Source: Calditrichota bacterium (GTDB lineage Bacteria; Zhuqueibacterota; Zhuqueibacteria; Zhuqueibacterales; Geothermadaptataceae). Taken from it: a DNA stretch of 5,043 nt. Of this stretch, positions 1-5,043 are shown piece after piece. The stretch spans positions 1 to 5,043 of the forward strand of contig QQUM01000053.1 of NCBI GenBank assembly GCA_008501545.1, in the 5' to 3' direction. The stretch's first letter is position 1, and each line of letters opens with the position of its first letter. The position numbers were made by a program, and so were the translations under genes. Below the pieces are notes generated by a model. The model did not search any database, was not told the origin of the DNA, and saw nothing but the letters and a program-made list of their open reading frames with translations.

Positions 1-849
1 TGAGCCTGTCATGGTTTGTCCGCTGTTGCCAGTGTAAAACGAAACACCAGCATTCAAACCAGGAATCCCGGTGTAATCGAATCGTCCGGTCACTGCAAAA
101 TCTTCAGCAATGGCTTTTGCCCCGTTTTGCCGGCCACTTCGAATCCCGTCGGCAGAAAAATTACTGGCATTGAGCCCTTCAACGACAAGGAGCCGATACC
201 CAAATCCATTTCCAAATCCGCCATGAACACCAATGCCATTTGCACGCCATGTGCTGGGAATGATCGCCGCTTCTGTTTCCGGGCGAAGTGCTCCCCAATA
301 AGTTGCCGGCTCATGGTATTCATTGATGATGCCAACGGGGACTAAAAGCATACCTGCACGAATATTTACATGAGGTTGCAACATCGCATCGATATAACCG
401 AACTCAACAGAGACGCTTCCGGGTTGTCCATCCCCCGTTTTTGCATGTTCAAATTCAAGTTCAGCATTGAAGATGAACCTTTCATTAAATCGATATCCCA
501 GATAGATGATGTGACGTAAATAATCTATTTTATCCTGCTTGTTTGATGGCGAACCATCTTCGTTCTCCGTTGCATGATTTTCATAAACCACTTCCCCGTA
601 ACCGGCGATGGACGGACCGCTTTTGCGCAAAAAATAAACCTGCGAAGCAGCTGGTCCAAGTCCAAATTTGCTTTCGTATCTCCTTTCAGAAACTTCGTCG
701 AGCTTTTGATTTTCCAACTCTTCAACCAGGATTGAAATCTGACGGGCCAGTTCACGCAAAGAATCCTGCTGCGTCGTTTGTGCCTGCAATACGACAACAA
801 AAGCAAGTTGAATAATGAACAGCGTAAAACCTGTAACTATGTATTTCAC
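1..849 (-). CDS. Porin-like outer-membrane beta-barrel protein, 3' end outside window
   Basis: The minus strand reads open without a stop from GTG at 849 to the left edge, giving 283 residues with the C-terminus missing. Residues 1-23 form a signal peptide (MKYIVTG, hydrophobic core, ending LQA before Q24), so the protein is exported. Residues 29-56 are a charged heptad-like helix, probably a short periplasmic coiled coil. From about residue 80 (SIAGYGEVVYEN) the chain alternates short aromatic strands with turns, as in a barrel: RHIIYLGYRF, FNAELEFEHA, VEFGYIDAML, NIRAGMLLVPVG, RFDYTGIPGL. This resembles the OprO/OprP-like porin superfamily found as uncharacterised porins in many FCB-type bacteria; the substrate cannot be read. 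GTG is chosen because GGAG (860-857) lies 7 bases upstream; a TTG directly before it is the only other in-frame start, and a stop precedes that. The gene has its own promoter at 907-935. Seen: the open frame, signal peptide and strand pattern. Inferred: porin function. Confidence 0.85.
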   Translation of the reverse strand, partial: MKYIVTGFTLFIIQLAFVVVLQAQTTQQDSLRELARQISILVEELENQKLDEVSERRYESKFGLGPAASQVYFLRKSGPSIAGYGEVVYENHATENEDGSPSNKQDKIDYLRHIIYLGYRFNERFIFNAELEFEHAKTGDGQPGSVSVEFGYIDAMLQPHVNIRAGMLLVPVGIINEYHEPATYWGALRPETEAAIIPSTWRANGIGVHGGFGNGFGYRLLVVEGLNASNFSADGIRSGRQNGAKAIAEDFAVTGRFDYTGIPGLNAGVSFYTGNSGQTMTGS

Positions 850-906
850 CAATCAACTCCATATTTTAAATTGCAATCCAAAAACCATAAACCATTCAAA
901 AGAATT

Positions 907-935
907 ATTATAAAATCATTTGTTTTACTTGTAAA
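907..935 (-). promoter_or_regulatory. Sigma70-type promoter of the porin gene
   Basis: On the minus strand, TTTACA (935-930) and a perfect TATAAT (912-907) are separated by 17 bases. Transcription would begin near position 900, leaving a leader of about 50 bases before the GTG start at 849, with GGAG at 860-857. The hexamers and spacing are identical to those of the AraC-gene promoter at 2858-2886, which supports both calls. Confidence 0.65.
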
Positions 936-939
936 ACAA
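920..939. promoter_or_regulatory. Perfect 9+2+9 dyad over the porin -35 box, candidate operator
   Basis: TTGTTTTAC (920-928), spacer TT, then its exact reverse complement GTAAAACAA (931-939). The dyad covers the whole -35 hexamer and half of the spacer of the porin promoter, the usual place for a repressor site. The regulator is unknown. A 2-base centre is too short for a hairpin loop of the full stem, which favours a protein-binding site over an RNA structure. AT-rich DNA makes short palindromes common, but a perfect 18-base pairing is harder to get by chance. Confidence 0.45.
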
Positions 940-993
940 TCGCAAATATATATGATTCAAAATAAATTGCAAGAAAAAAGAGCAACCGGAAGA

Positions 994-1139
994 ATGAGTC
1001 AATTCGAGTGGACTTTCAAAATCAAACAGGAAGAACAAATTGTCCTGCAGGCATCCTTCAGCTGTTAAATCCATTACTGAAACACAAAATCGGCCTGGTT
1101 GACAAATTGAAACAGGATACCAATCCTGTAAAAGAGTGA
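994..1139 (+). pseudogene. Possible remnant of a gene 3' end (SRPBCC/polyketide-cyclase-like)
   Basis: Two overlapping plus-strand frames give protein-like text. The first, from ATG at 994 to TAA at 1066-1068, reads MSQFEWTFKIKQEEQ and on to VLQASF. The second, from about 1050 to TGA at 1137-1139, reads GILQLLNPLLKHKIG followed by LVDKLKQDTNPVKE. Joined by a frameshift near 1045-1055 they resemble the last strand and long C-terminal helix of SRPBCC-fold proteins, where a strand ending in a hydrophobic pattern is followed by a GLLxLLxPLL-type helix. There is no ribosome site before ATG 994, and the 5' part of any such gene is absent because the porin promoter lies just upstream. This is an inference from pattern memory; the stretch may be plain non-coding DNA. 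Confidence 0.22.
1112..1129. other. Hairpin with 7-bp stem and 4-base loop
   Basis: ACAGGAT (1112-1118), loop ACCA, ATCCTGT (1123-1129), a perfect stem. Read on the minus strand it is followed by TTTCAATTTG, a weak T-rich run, so it could be a back-up terminator for trpB2 transcripts that pass the hairpin at 1252-1279. It lies inside the possible gene remnant, so it may also be accidental. Confidence 0.3.
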
Positions 1140-1173
1140 TTTAACGGGAAAGTGAACTCTGGTATGATAACAG

Positions 1174-1188
1174 AATGCTTAAAGCATT
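1174..1188. repeat. Short inverted repeat AATGCTT-A-AAGCATT
   Basis: Seven-base arms (1174-1180 and 1182-1188) around a single A. As RNA only about five pairs could form around a five-base loop. It sits in the gene-free stretch between trpB2 and the porin gene, with no gene start next to it. No function is assigned. Confidence 0.25.
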
Positions 1189-1251
1189 TTAAGGTGTATA
1201 TTTGAATTGAGTAGATCGAAATGAATACAAAGCAAGAGCGAAAGGCAGGAA

Positions 1252-1279
1252 CTCGCAGCCACAAATCAGTGACTGCGAG
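1252..1279 (-). terminator. Probable terminator of trpB2
   Basis: CTCGCAG (1252-1258) pairs with CTGCGAG (1273-1279). After one C/A mismatch, CAC (1260-1262) pairs with GTG (1269-1271), closing a six-base loop. The hairpin begins 8 bases past the trpB2 stop codon. In the minus-strand transcript it is followed by a pyrimidine-rich run (TTCCTGCCTTTCGCTCTTG) rather than a clean U tract. Position and G+C-rich stem favour a terminator; the imperfect tail lowers confidence. Confidence 0.45.
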
Positions 1280-1287
1280 CATCAAAA

Positions 1288-2655
1288 TCAGTCAATCGTC
1301 GGGGTATCCAATTCCTTCAAATTCGCCTTCAAATCCTCATCGGTAAAATTGTGATTGCTCAACTTGCCGTCGAAATAATCACCATAGGCAGCCATATCAA
1401 AATGCCCGTGACCGCTGAAATTGAAAAGGATGGTTTTGGAAACGCCTTCTTCTTTGCAGCGCTTGGCTTCTTCAATCACAGCAGCGATACCGTGGGTTGT
1501 TTCCGGAGCTGGAATGATGCCTTCGGTTTTGGCAAACAACACACCGGCTTCAAAACAGGGAATCTGCTGATAGGCTTGCGCTTCAATGAGTTTATCTTTA
1601 AGCAACTGGCTTACAAGAGCACTGGCACCGTGGTAACGCAGTCCGCCAGCGTGGATCGGTGCGGAAACGAAATTGTGACCAAGCGTGTACATTGGAATCA
1701 ATGGCGTCATGCCAGCGGTATCGCCAAAATCATAGCGGAAATCGCCTTTGGTGAGTTTCGGGCAAGATGCCGGCTCGATCGCAATGCAGCGAATGTTTTT
1801 GCCTTCGGTGAAATTCTTGTGGAGAAAAGGAAACGAGATACCGGCAAAATTTGATCCACCACCTAACGGCGCGATGACGATGTCCGGCATATCGCCGGCT
1901 TTTTCAAATTGCTTGATCGCTTCGAGTCCGATAATGGTTTGGTGCATGAGCACGTGATTGAGCACACTGCCGAGACTGTATTTGGCATCTCCTGCGGTTA
2001 CACAGCGTTCAATAGCCTCTGAAATTGCAATACCCAGACTTCCTGAACTATCAGGATTTTCTGCAAGAATCCTGCGACCAGCTTCCGTCATATCTGTCGG
2101 TGATGCAAATACCTGGGCACCCCAGGTATTCATCAACATTTTGCGATAGGGTTTTTGCTGGTAGCTGACCTTCACCATGAACACTTCCAGTTCAATTCCA
2201 AAGAGTTGGCAGGCAAAACTGAGCGCACTTCCCCACTGACCGGCGCCGGTTTCAGTGGTAATCTTGCTAACCCCTTCTTGCTTGTTATAATAAGCTTGTG
2301 CCACCGCAGTATTTGGTTTGTGGGAACCTGCCGGGCTCACACCCTCATTTTTATAATAAATTTTCGCCGGCGTATCCAATGCTTTCTCAAGATGGTATGC
2401 TCGAACGAGCGGAGATGGGCGCCAGATTTTATAGACGTCCATCACTTCATCGGGAATGTCGATCCAACGTTCGGTTGAAACCTCTTGTTTAATCAATTCC
2501 ATTGGGAAAATCGGTGCGAGATCTTCTGGTCCCACGGGCTGTTTCGTCCCCGGGTGCAGTGGCGGATGCATAGGATTTGGCATGTCTGCCTGAATATTAT
2601 ACCATTGTCTCGGGCTTTCTTCTTCTGTCAGGAAAATTTTTTTTGATACTGGCAT
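1288..2655 (-). CDS. trpB2: Tryptophan synthase beta chain, TrpB2 type (PLP enzyme)
   Basis: A complete 455-residue fold-type II PLP enzyme that would condense indole with L-serine to L-tryptophan in the cytoplasm. Numbering from the chosen start: residues 79-108 hold [22 protein letters not shown] contains the PLP-binding lysine, K113; ETGAGQWG contains E135, equivalent to the catalytic glutamate of classical TrpB; GGGSN (265-269) is the cofactor-phosphate loop; [11 protein letters not shown] (about 333-343) and SGHGHFD (414-420) are typical of the TrpB2/TrpB-like group. At about 455 residues with N-terminal extensions it is longer than classical TrpB1 (about 400), as expected for TrpB2. ATG at 2655 is preferred over the upstream ATGs because AGGAGA (2670-2665) lies 9 bases before it and downstream of those ATGs. 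No trpA or other trp gene adjoins it, so it probably works alone, for example in indole salvage. Known: family chemistry. Inferred: physiological role. All key residues are present. Confidence 0.95.
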   Translation of the reverse strand: MPVSKKIFLTEEESPRQWYNIQADMPNPMHPPLHPGTKQPVGPEDLAPIFPMELIKQEVSTERWIDIPDEVMDVYKIWRPSPLVRAYHLEKALDTPAKIYYKNEGVSPAGSHKPNTAVAQAYYNKQEGVSKITTETGAGQWGSALSFACQLFGIELEVFMVKVSYQQKPYRKMLMNTWGAQVFASPTDMTEAGRRILAENPDSSGSLGIAISEAIERCVTAGDAKYSLGSVLNHVLMHQTIIGLEAIKQFEKAGDMPDIVIAPLGGGSNFAGISFPFLHKNFTEGKNIRCIAIEPASCPKLTKGDFRYDFGDTAGMTPLIPMYTLGHNFVSAPIHAGGLRYHGASALVSQLLKDKLIEAQAYQQIPCFEAGVLFAKTEGIIPAPETTHGIAAVIEEAKRCKEEGVSKTILFNFSGHGHFDMAAYGDYFDGKLSNHNFTDEDLKANLKELDTPTID

Positions 2656-2851
2656 TACCTGTTGTCTCCTGTTCATATGTGTCAATTGCAGTTAAGTTAA
2701 TAAAGTGATAAAAAAAGCACAATCCATCTTAATAAGCAAGCAGCAAATTAAAATAAATATAACTTTTTACACAAATTAGATATTTTTTTCTAAATAATTC
2801 CTACAAGCAAAATAGAAAAGATTTGGAATTCCCAAGCAGATAATTTTCTTT

Positions 2852-2864
2852 TTGTAATTTACAA
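2852..2864. promoter_or_regulatory. Dyad TTGTAA-T-TTACAA over the AraC-gene -35 box
   Basis: Six-base arms around a single T. The dyad includes the entire TTTACA hexamer (2858-2863) of the promoter that follows. It shares the TTGT...ACAA ends with the longer dyad over the porin -35 at 920-939. It could be an autoregulatory operator, but it is short and in AT-rich DNA. Confidence 0.3.
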
Positions 2865-2886
2865 TAATATCTTACATTAATATAAT
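2858..2886 (+). promoter_or_regulatory. Sigma70-type promoter of the AraC-family gene
   Basis: TTTACA (2858-2863), a 17-base spacer and a perfect TATAAT (2881-2886). Transcription would start near 2893, leaving about 30 bases before ATG at 2924. Hexamers and spacing are the same as at the porin promoter (935-907, minus strand). It probably drives the downstream DUF1761 gene as well. Confidence 0.65.
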
Positions 2887-2923
2887 TTCAGAATAAATCA
2901 CTGACACCATCGAATCCAAAAAT

Positions 2924-3751
2924 ATGATTTTTCATACATCCCAACCCCAATCGCCGCTAAATCAATTCATTGACTCTTTTACATATTACAGCGGTTACAA
3001 CCCCGAACATTCAATCGAAAAATTACTACCGGACGCCTCGATCAACCTCGTCATCGAGCTCGATGCTATTCCACGCTACACATTCGATAATGCCACATTA
3101 ACACCGCAAACGAAATGCATCAATGCATGGATTTCGGGCATGCAAACATCCTTTATCTGTTACAGCGCGGAAAAACATTCCCGAATGATTGTCATACGCT
3201 TCAAAGCTAATGGCAGTTATCCATTCCTGCAACTGCCACTGCTCGAGTTAACGGACACGATTATTGATGCCGAATTTATTTTCGGTAAAGAGATACTGGA
3301 ACTTCGTGAACGGCTTCTTTACCAGAGAACGCCGGACACAATGTTCGCGCTCGTAGGTCAATGGCTCCTCCAACACCTTCATCAGGCAACATTAGCGGAA
3401 ACTGTTGTTGATTACTCAATTGCCACCTTAAACTCTTTTCCATCTCTGACAACCATCAATAAGCTCACAGAAAAAACCGGGTACTCGCAAAAACACTTTA
3501 TTCAAATTTTTAAAAAATTCGTTGGACTCACCCCTAAAAAATATCAACGTGTCGTGCGATTTAACAAAGCACTGCAGGAAATCGAAAAATTCAAAAATAT
3601 CGATTGGATGAGCATCAGCTACGATTGTGGCTTCTACGATCAGGCGCATTTCATCAATGAATTCAAAATTTTCGCCGACATGAATCCATCGGATTATCTG
3701 CAGAATAGGGGGAAATATCCGAACTACATCCCCATTTTTTCAGAAAGGTAA
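2924..3751 (+). CDS. AraC-family transcriptional regulator
   Basis: A 275-residue DNA-binding regulator. The C-terminal part (about 172-261) is a double helix-turn-helix of AraC type. The first HTH reads LTEKTGYSQKHFIQIFKKFVG (181-201), followed by LTPKKYQRVVRFNKALQEI as the linking helix. The second HTH carries the family signature ISYDCGFYDQAHFINEFK (231-248), then NPSDY. The N-terminal half begins HTSQPQSPLNQFIDSFTYYSG and contains LLPDASINLVIEL (34-46) and a later ISGMQTSF, which resembles the DUF6597-type cupin-like sensor of AraC proteins; the ligand is unknown. The ATG at 2924 suits the promoter 30 bases upstream, but no Shine-Dalgarno sequence precedes it, unlike the other genes here, so translation may be weak or start-site driven. 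It diverges from trpB2 and is followed after 70 bases by the DUF1761 membrane-protein gene, its likely co-transcribed partner or target. Length is normal for the family, with no broken motif. Confidence 0.92.
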   Translation: MIFHTSQPQSPLNQFIDSFTYYSGYNPEHSIEKLLPDASINLVIELDAIPRYTFDNATLTPQTKCINAWISGMQTSFICYSAEKHSRMIVIRFKANGSYPFLQLPLLELTDTIIDAEFIFGKEILELRERLLYQRTPDTMFALVGQWLLQHLHQATLAETVVDYSIATLNSFPSLTTINKLTEKTGYSQKHFIQIFKKFVGLTPKKYQRVVRFNKALQEIEKFKNIDWMSISYDCGFYDQAHFINEFKIFADMNPSDYLQNRGKYPNYIPIFSER

Positions 3752-3788
3752 ATTTTTTCCAATATTTCACCCTTTCTCATTGCTTATT

Positions 3789-3811
3789 TTTCATCAAACA
3801 ATTTTAACAAG
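3789..3811 (+). repeat. Copy 1 of a paired 9-mer motif (upstream of the DUF1761 gene)
   Basis: TTTCATCAA (3789-3797), 5 bases, then TTTAACAAG (3803-3811), ending just before the GGAGG ribosome site of the DUF1761 gene. The same two 9-mers recur in the same order at 4243-4261, just past that gene's stop codon, separated there by a single G. Confidence 0.45.
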
Positions 3812-3821
3812 CGGAGGTTTT

Positions 3822-4229
3822 ATGGAATCGATGGTTATCAATCATTGGGCAGTCTGGCTATGTGCAGTACTTAATCTTGTTGTTGGCGGTCTCTGGTATT
3901 CACCCATTTTATTTTACAAATCCTGGTTAAAAGAAAACAACCTTACCGAAGACGCCGTCGCGAAAGTAAACATGGCCAAACTTTACTCTCTCACTTTTGT
4001 ACTCGCACTCATTATTTGCTACAACCTGGCCTTTTTTCTCGGTGATGCAAAAACCAACTGGGTGTGGGGAACGACTGCAGGATTTCTTGCCGGATTCGGC
4101 TGGGCAGCGTTGATTTTTGCAATTATCGCCATGTTTGAACAGCGTTCCTGGAAATATATTTTCATTAACGGCGGATATATTGTTGTTTATTTTACTTTGA
4201 TTGGATTTGTACTTGGGATATGGCGATAA
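3822..4229 (+). CDS. Small integral membrane protein, DUF1761 type
   Basis: A 135-residue protein with four predicted membrane helices at about 8-30, 53-73, 80-104 and 112-133. The first helix ends in GGLWYSPILFYKSW, the hallmark of DUF1761 proteins (a WYSP-type motif followed by a short loop with the pattern WLKENNLTED); GFLAGFGWA in helix 3 also fits. The molecular function of the family is not established; it acts in the cytoplasmic membrane. The start is ATG 3822, placed 4 bases after a strong GGAGG (3813-3817); an upstream TTG at 3780 would keep the frame open but adds a poor, non-conserved-looking segment. It follows the AraC gene after 70 bases with no convincing promoter between, so co-transcription is likely and regulation by that protein plausible. 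It ends in three consecutive in-frame stops (TAA TGA TAA, 4227-4235). Seen: helices and motif. Family call: pattern recognition without a search. Confidence 0.85.
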   Translation: MESMVINHWAVWLCAVLNLVVGGLWYSPILFYKSWLKENNLTEDAVAKVNMAKLYSLTFVLALIICYNLAFFLGDAKTNWVWGTTAGFLAGFGWAALIFAIIAMFEQRSWKYIFINGGYIVVYFTLIGFVLGIWR

Positions 4230-4236
4230 TGATAAA

Positions 4237-4251
4237 TTGGTGTTTCATCAA
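4237..4251 (+). terminator. Weak hairpin after the DUF1761 gene
   Basis: TTGGTG (4237-4242) can pair with CATCAA (4246-4251), including one G-U pair, around loop TTT, and GTTTAAC follows. It lies right after the triple stop. The stem is short and the tail is not a U tract, so terminator function is doubtful. It overlaps the second copy of the 9-mer motif. Confidence 0.2.
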
Positions 4252-4261
4252 GTTTAACAAG
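4243..4261 (+). repeat. Copy 2 of the paired 9-mer motif (downstream of the DUF1761 gene)
   Basis: TTTCATCAA (4243-4251), one G, then TTTAACAAG (4253-4261). Together with the copy at 3789-3811 it brackets the DUF1761 gene in direct orientation. Its second half also contributes the -35-like TTAACA of the possible promoter at 4254-4281. Confidence 0.45.
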
Positions 4262-4281
4262 AGAAAGTGACTGAATATAAA
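4254..4281 (+). promoter_or_regulatory. Possible promoter of the lipoprotein gene
   Basis: TTAACA (4254-4259, five of six matches to TTGACA), a 16-base spacer and TATAAA (4276-4281, five of six matches to TATAAT). The start of transcription would be near 4288, about 32 bases before ATG at 4320, similar to the leader of the AraC gene. It is weaker than the two TTTACA/TATAAT promoters in the window. Confidence 0.4.
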
Positions 4282-4319
4282 CGTTAGAAGCGTGAATATG
4301 AGATAGGCAGGTAAAATTT

Positions 4320-5043
4320 ATGAAACCAAAATTGCTATTGTATTTCACTTTTATACTTGTCGGTTGTGGCACGCCTGATAATGAATCAACCAAAACAGGC
4401 GACTATTTAACAGAAAAAAATTATAAAATAGCCTATAATGTTTTGTAAAATGCCGATGCAGATGATTATGAAATATTCACGATGAATCTCGACGGAAACA
4501 ACAAAAAAAATATATCCAACTGGAAAGGTCTCGACTGGGTTTATTACGCGTACAAAGATAAAATCTATTTCATCTCCGATCGCGATACAACCCACCGTAT
4601 TTATTTTTTGTACGAGATGGACGGCAATGGGAGGAATATCCGCAAAATTTCTGACCGTCGTCTTCGCGACAGCTGGTTTTCGAGCAGGAAGAATGCAAGT
4701 GAATTCATTATCAATCCTCATAAATCCGTGGATTCCGTATTCAATATAATTGATGCAAACGGCAACCTGCTAAGCAGACTTGATCCGGGTCTTCCTTATG
4801 CCAGCGACCCGCTCTTTTCACCGAATGGAGAAAAAGTCGTTTTTCGTGGTGGAATGAAGAAATCCAAACGGGAGAAGGGATTTGTCGACGAGCTGTATAT
4901 AATAAACGCAGACGGCTCCGACCGGAAGCAACTGACCCATTATCCCCCAAATGACACAACAGCACAGTGGTGGGCGTATAAATCTGGACCACCGCGCTGG
5001 AATCAAAAAGAAAATTTCATAAGCTACCAGTCGATACAAAACA
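4320..5043 (+). pseudogene. TolB/PD40-repeat lipoprotein, interrupted by in-frame TAA and cut by the window edge
   Basis: ATG at 4320 follows a weak AGG (4309-4311). Residues 1-15 form a lipoprotein signal ending in LVG before C16, a good lipobox, so the product would be lipid-anchored in the envelope. The frame reads IAYNVL and then stops at codon 43 (TAA, 4446-4448). The same frame then continues open to the right edge for 198 more codons, and the text across the stop reads as one protein. After the stop come beta-propeller repeats of PD40/TolB type: DADDYEIFTMNLDGN (46-60), YFLYEMDGNG, LFSPNGEKVVF (165-175) and DELYIINADGSDRKQLT (190-206). The likeliest explanation is a nonsense mutation of a sense codon (CAA, AAA or GAA by one change) or a sequencing error. 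A gene caller may instead report only the downstream part from ATG 4482, which has no ribosome site and no signal peptide. The binding partner or role is unknown. Confidence 0.7.

Larger units (their letters stand above)
2656..2923. other. Divergent AT-rich intergenic region between trpB2 and the AraC gene
   Basis: These 268 bases separate two outward-reading genes. They hold the trpB2 ribosome site (AGGAGA, 2670-2665 on the minus strand), the AraC promoter at 2858-2886 with its dyad, and long A/T runs. I could not find a convincing promoter for trpB2: TTGACA at 2685-2680 is a perfect -35 hexamer, but its -10 position falls on the ribosome site with no matching hexamer. There is no tandem-Trp leader peptide and no attenuator-like pair of alternative stems. 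Confidence 0.6.

Noticed and set aside
16..345. Plus-strand open frame of 109 codons, and a minus-strand one at 90-335
   Set aside because: Both overlap the porin reading frame, which runs unbroken to the window edge with signal peptide and barrel-like strands. Their own translations show no domain-like pattern and no ribosome site.
525..815. Open frames on both strands (525-806 minus, 543-815 plus)
   Set aside because: They are out-of-frame readings of the porin gene's 5' part, rich in Arg, Lys and Cys and without recognisable motifs.
1058..1285. Minus-strand open frame of 75 codons between trpB2 and the porin gene
   Set aside because: No ribosome site, low-complexity hydrophobic and serine-rich text, and it runs through the trpB2 terminator hairpin.
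1351..2492. Several plus-strand open frames opposite trpB2
   Set aside because: They are antisense shadows of a well-conserved enzyme gene; their translations have no family pattern.
2680..2685. Perfect -35 hexamer TTGACA on the minus strand before trpB2
   Set aside because: The position 17 bases downstream has no -10-like hexamer and falls on the trpB2 ribosome site, only about 25 bases from the start codon.
2692..2727. Short minus-strand open frame (ATGGATTGTGC..., 11 codons) upstream of trpB2 as a possible Trp leader peptide
   Set aside because: It encodes no tryptophan, has no ribosome site, and no alternative terminator stems follow it.
4407..5039. Minus-strand open frames opposite the lipoprotein gene (4407-4721, 4741-4992, 4818-5039)
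   Set aside because: The plus strand in this region has PD40-type repeats in one continuous frame; the minus-strand products show no motif or ribosome site.
1..5043. CRISPR arrays, tRNA or rRNA genes, insertion sequences, phage or defence genes
   Set aside because: I saw no regularly spaced repeats, cloverleaf or rRNA-like sequence, transposase motifs or terminal inverted repeats in the window.

Overview
The window looks like a piece of a Gram-negative bacterial chromosome of moderate, rather low G+C, with very AT-rich intergenic DNA. The evidence for a Gram-negative is an outer-membrane porin-like protein with a signal peptide and a lipoprotein with a TolB/PD40-type propeller. The porin style, a DUF6597-like AraC regulator and an unlinked TrpB2 would suit the FCB/Calditrichota/KSB1 neighbourhood. 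That placement is inference only; no rRNA or marker gene is present to fix it.

Layout, left to right. (1) 1-849, minus strand: N-terminal 283 residues of a porin-like outer-membrane protein whose C-terminus lies off the left edge. It starts at GTG behind a GGAG ribosome site. A near-consensus sigma70-type promoter lies at 907-935, overlapped by a perfect 9+2+9 dyad. (2) 850-1287: 438 bases without an intact gene. It holds that promoter, a possible decayed plus-strand gene end (994-1139, SRPBCC-like at best), a few hairpins and a probable trpB terminator. (3) 1288-2655, minus strand: a complete stand-alone TrpB2-type tryptophan synthase beta chain, with no trpA or other trp gene in the window. 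(4) 2656-2923: divergent AT-rich intergenic region with a clear promoter for the next gene (TTTACA, 17, TATAAT) and a short dyad over its -35. (5) 2924-3751, plus strand: AraC-family regulator. (6) 3822-4229, plus strand: small four-helix DUF1761-type membrane protein, 70 bases downstream and with no promoter of its own that I can see, so probably co-transcribed. (7) 4320 to the right edge, plus strand: a lipoprotein with PD40/TolB-like repeats, interrupted in frame by TAA at codon 43 and incomplete at the edge.

How they fit together: the AraC regulator and the DUF1761 protein form a plausible two-gene unit. TrpB2, the porin and the broken lipoprotein look like independent genes. I find no CRISPR array, insertion sequence, tRNA or rRNA, and no convincing new multi-gene system. 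The most useful observations are the in-frame stop in the lipoprotein gene, two promoters with identical hexamers and spacing that each carry a dyad over the -35, the repeated pair of 9-mers flanking the DUF1761 gene, and the possible gene remnant between porin and trpB2.
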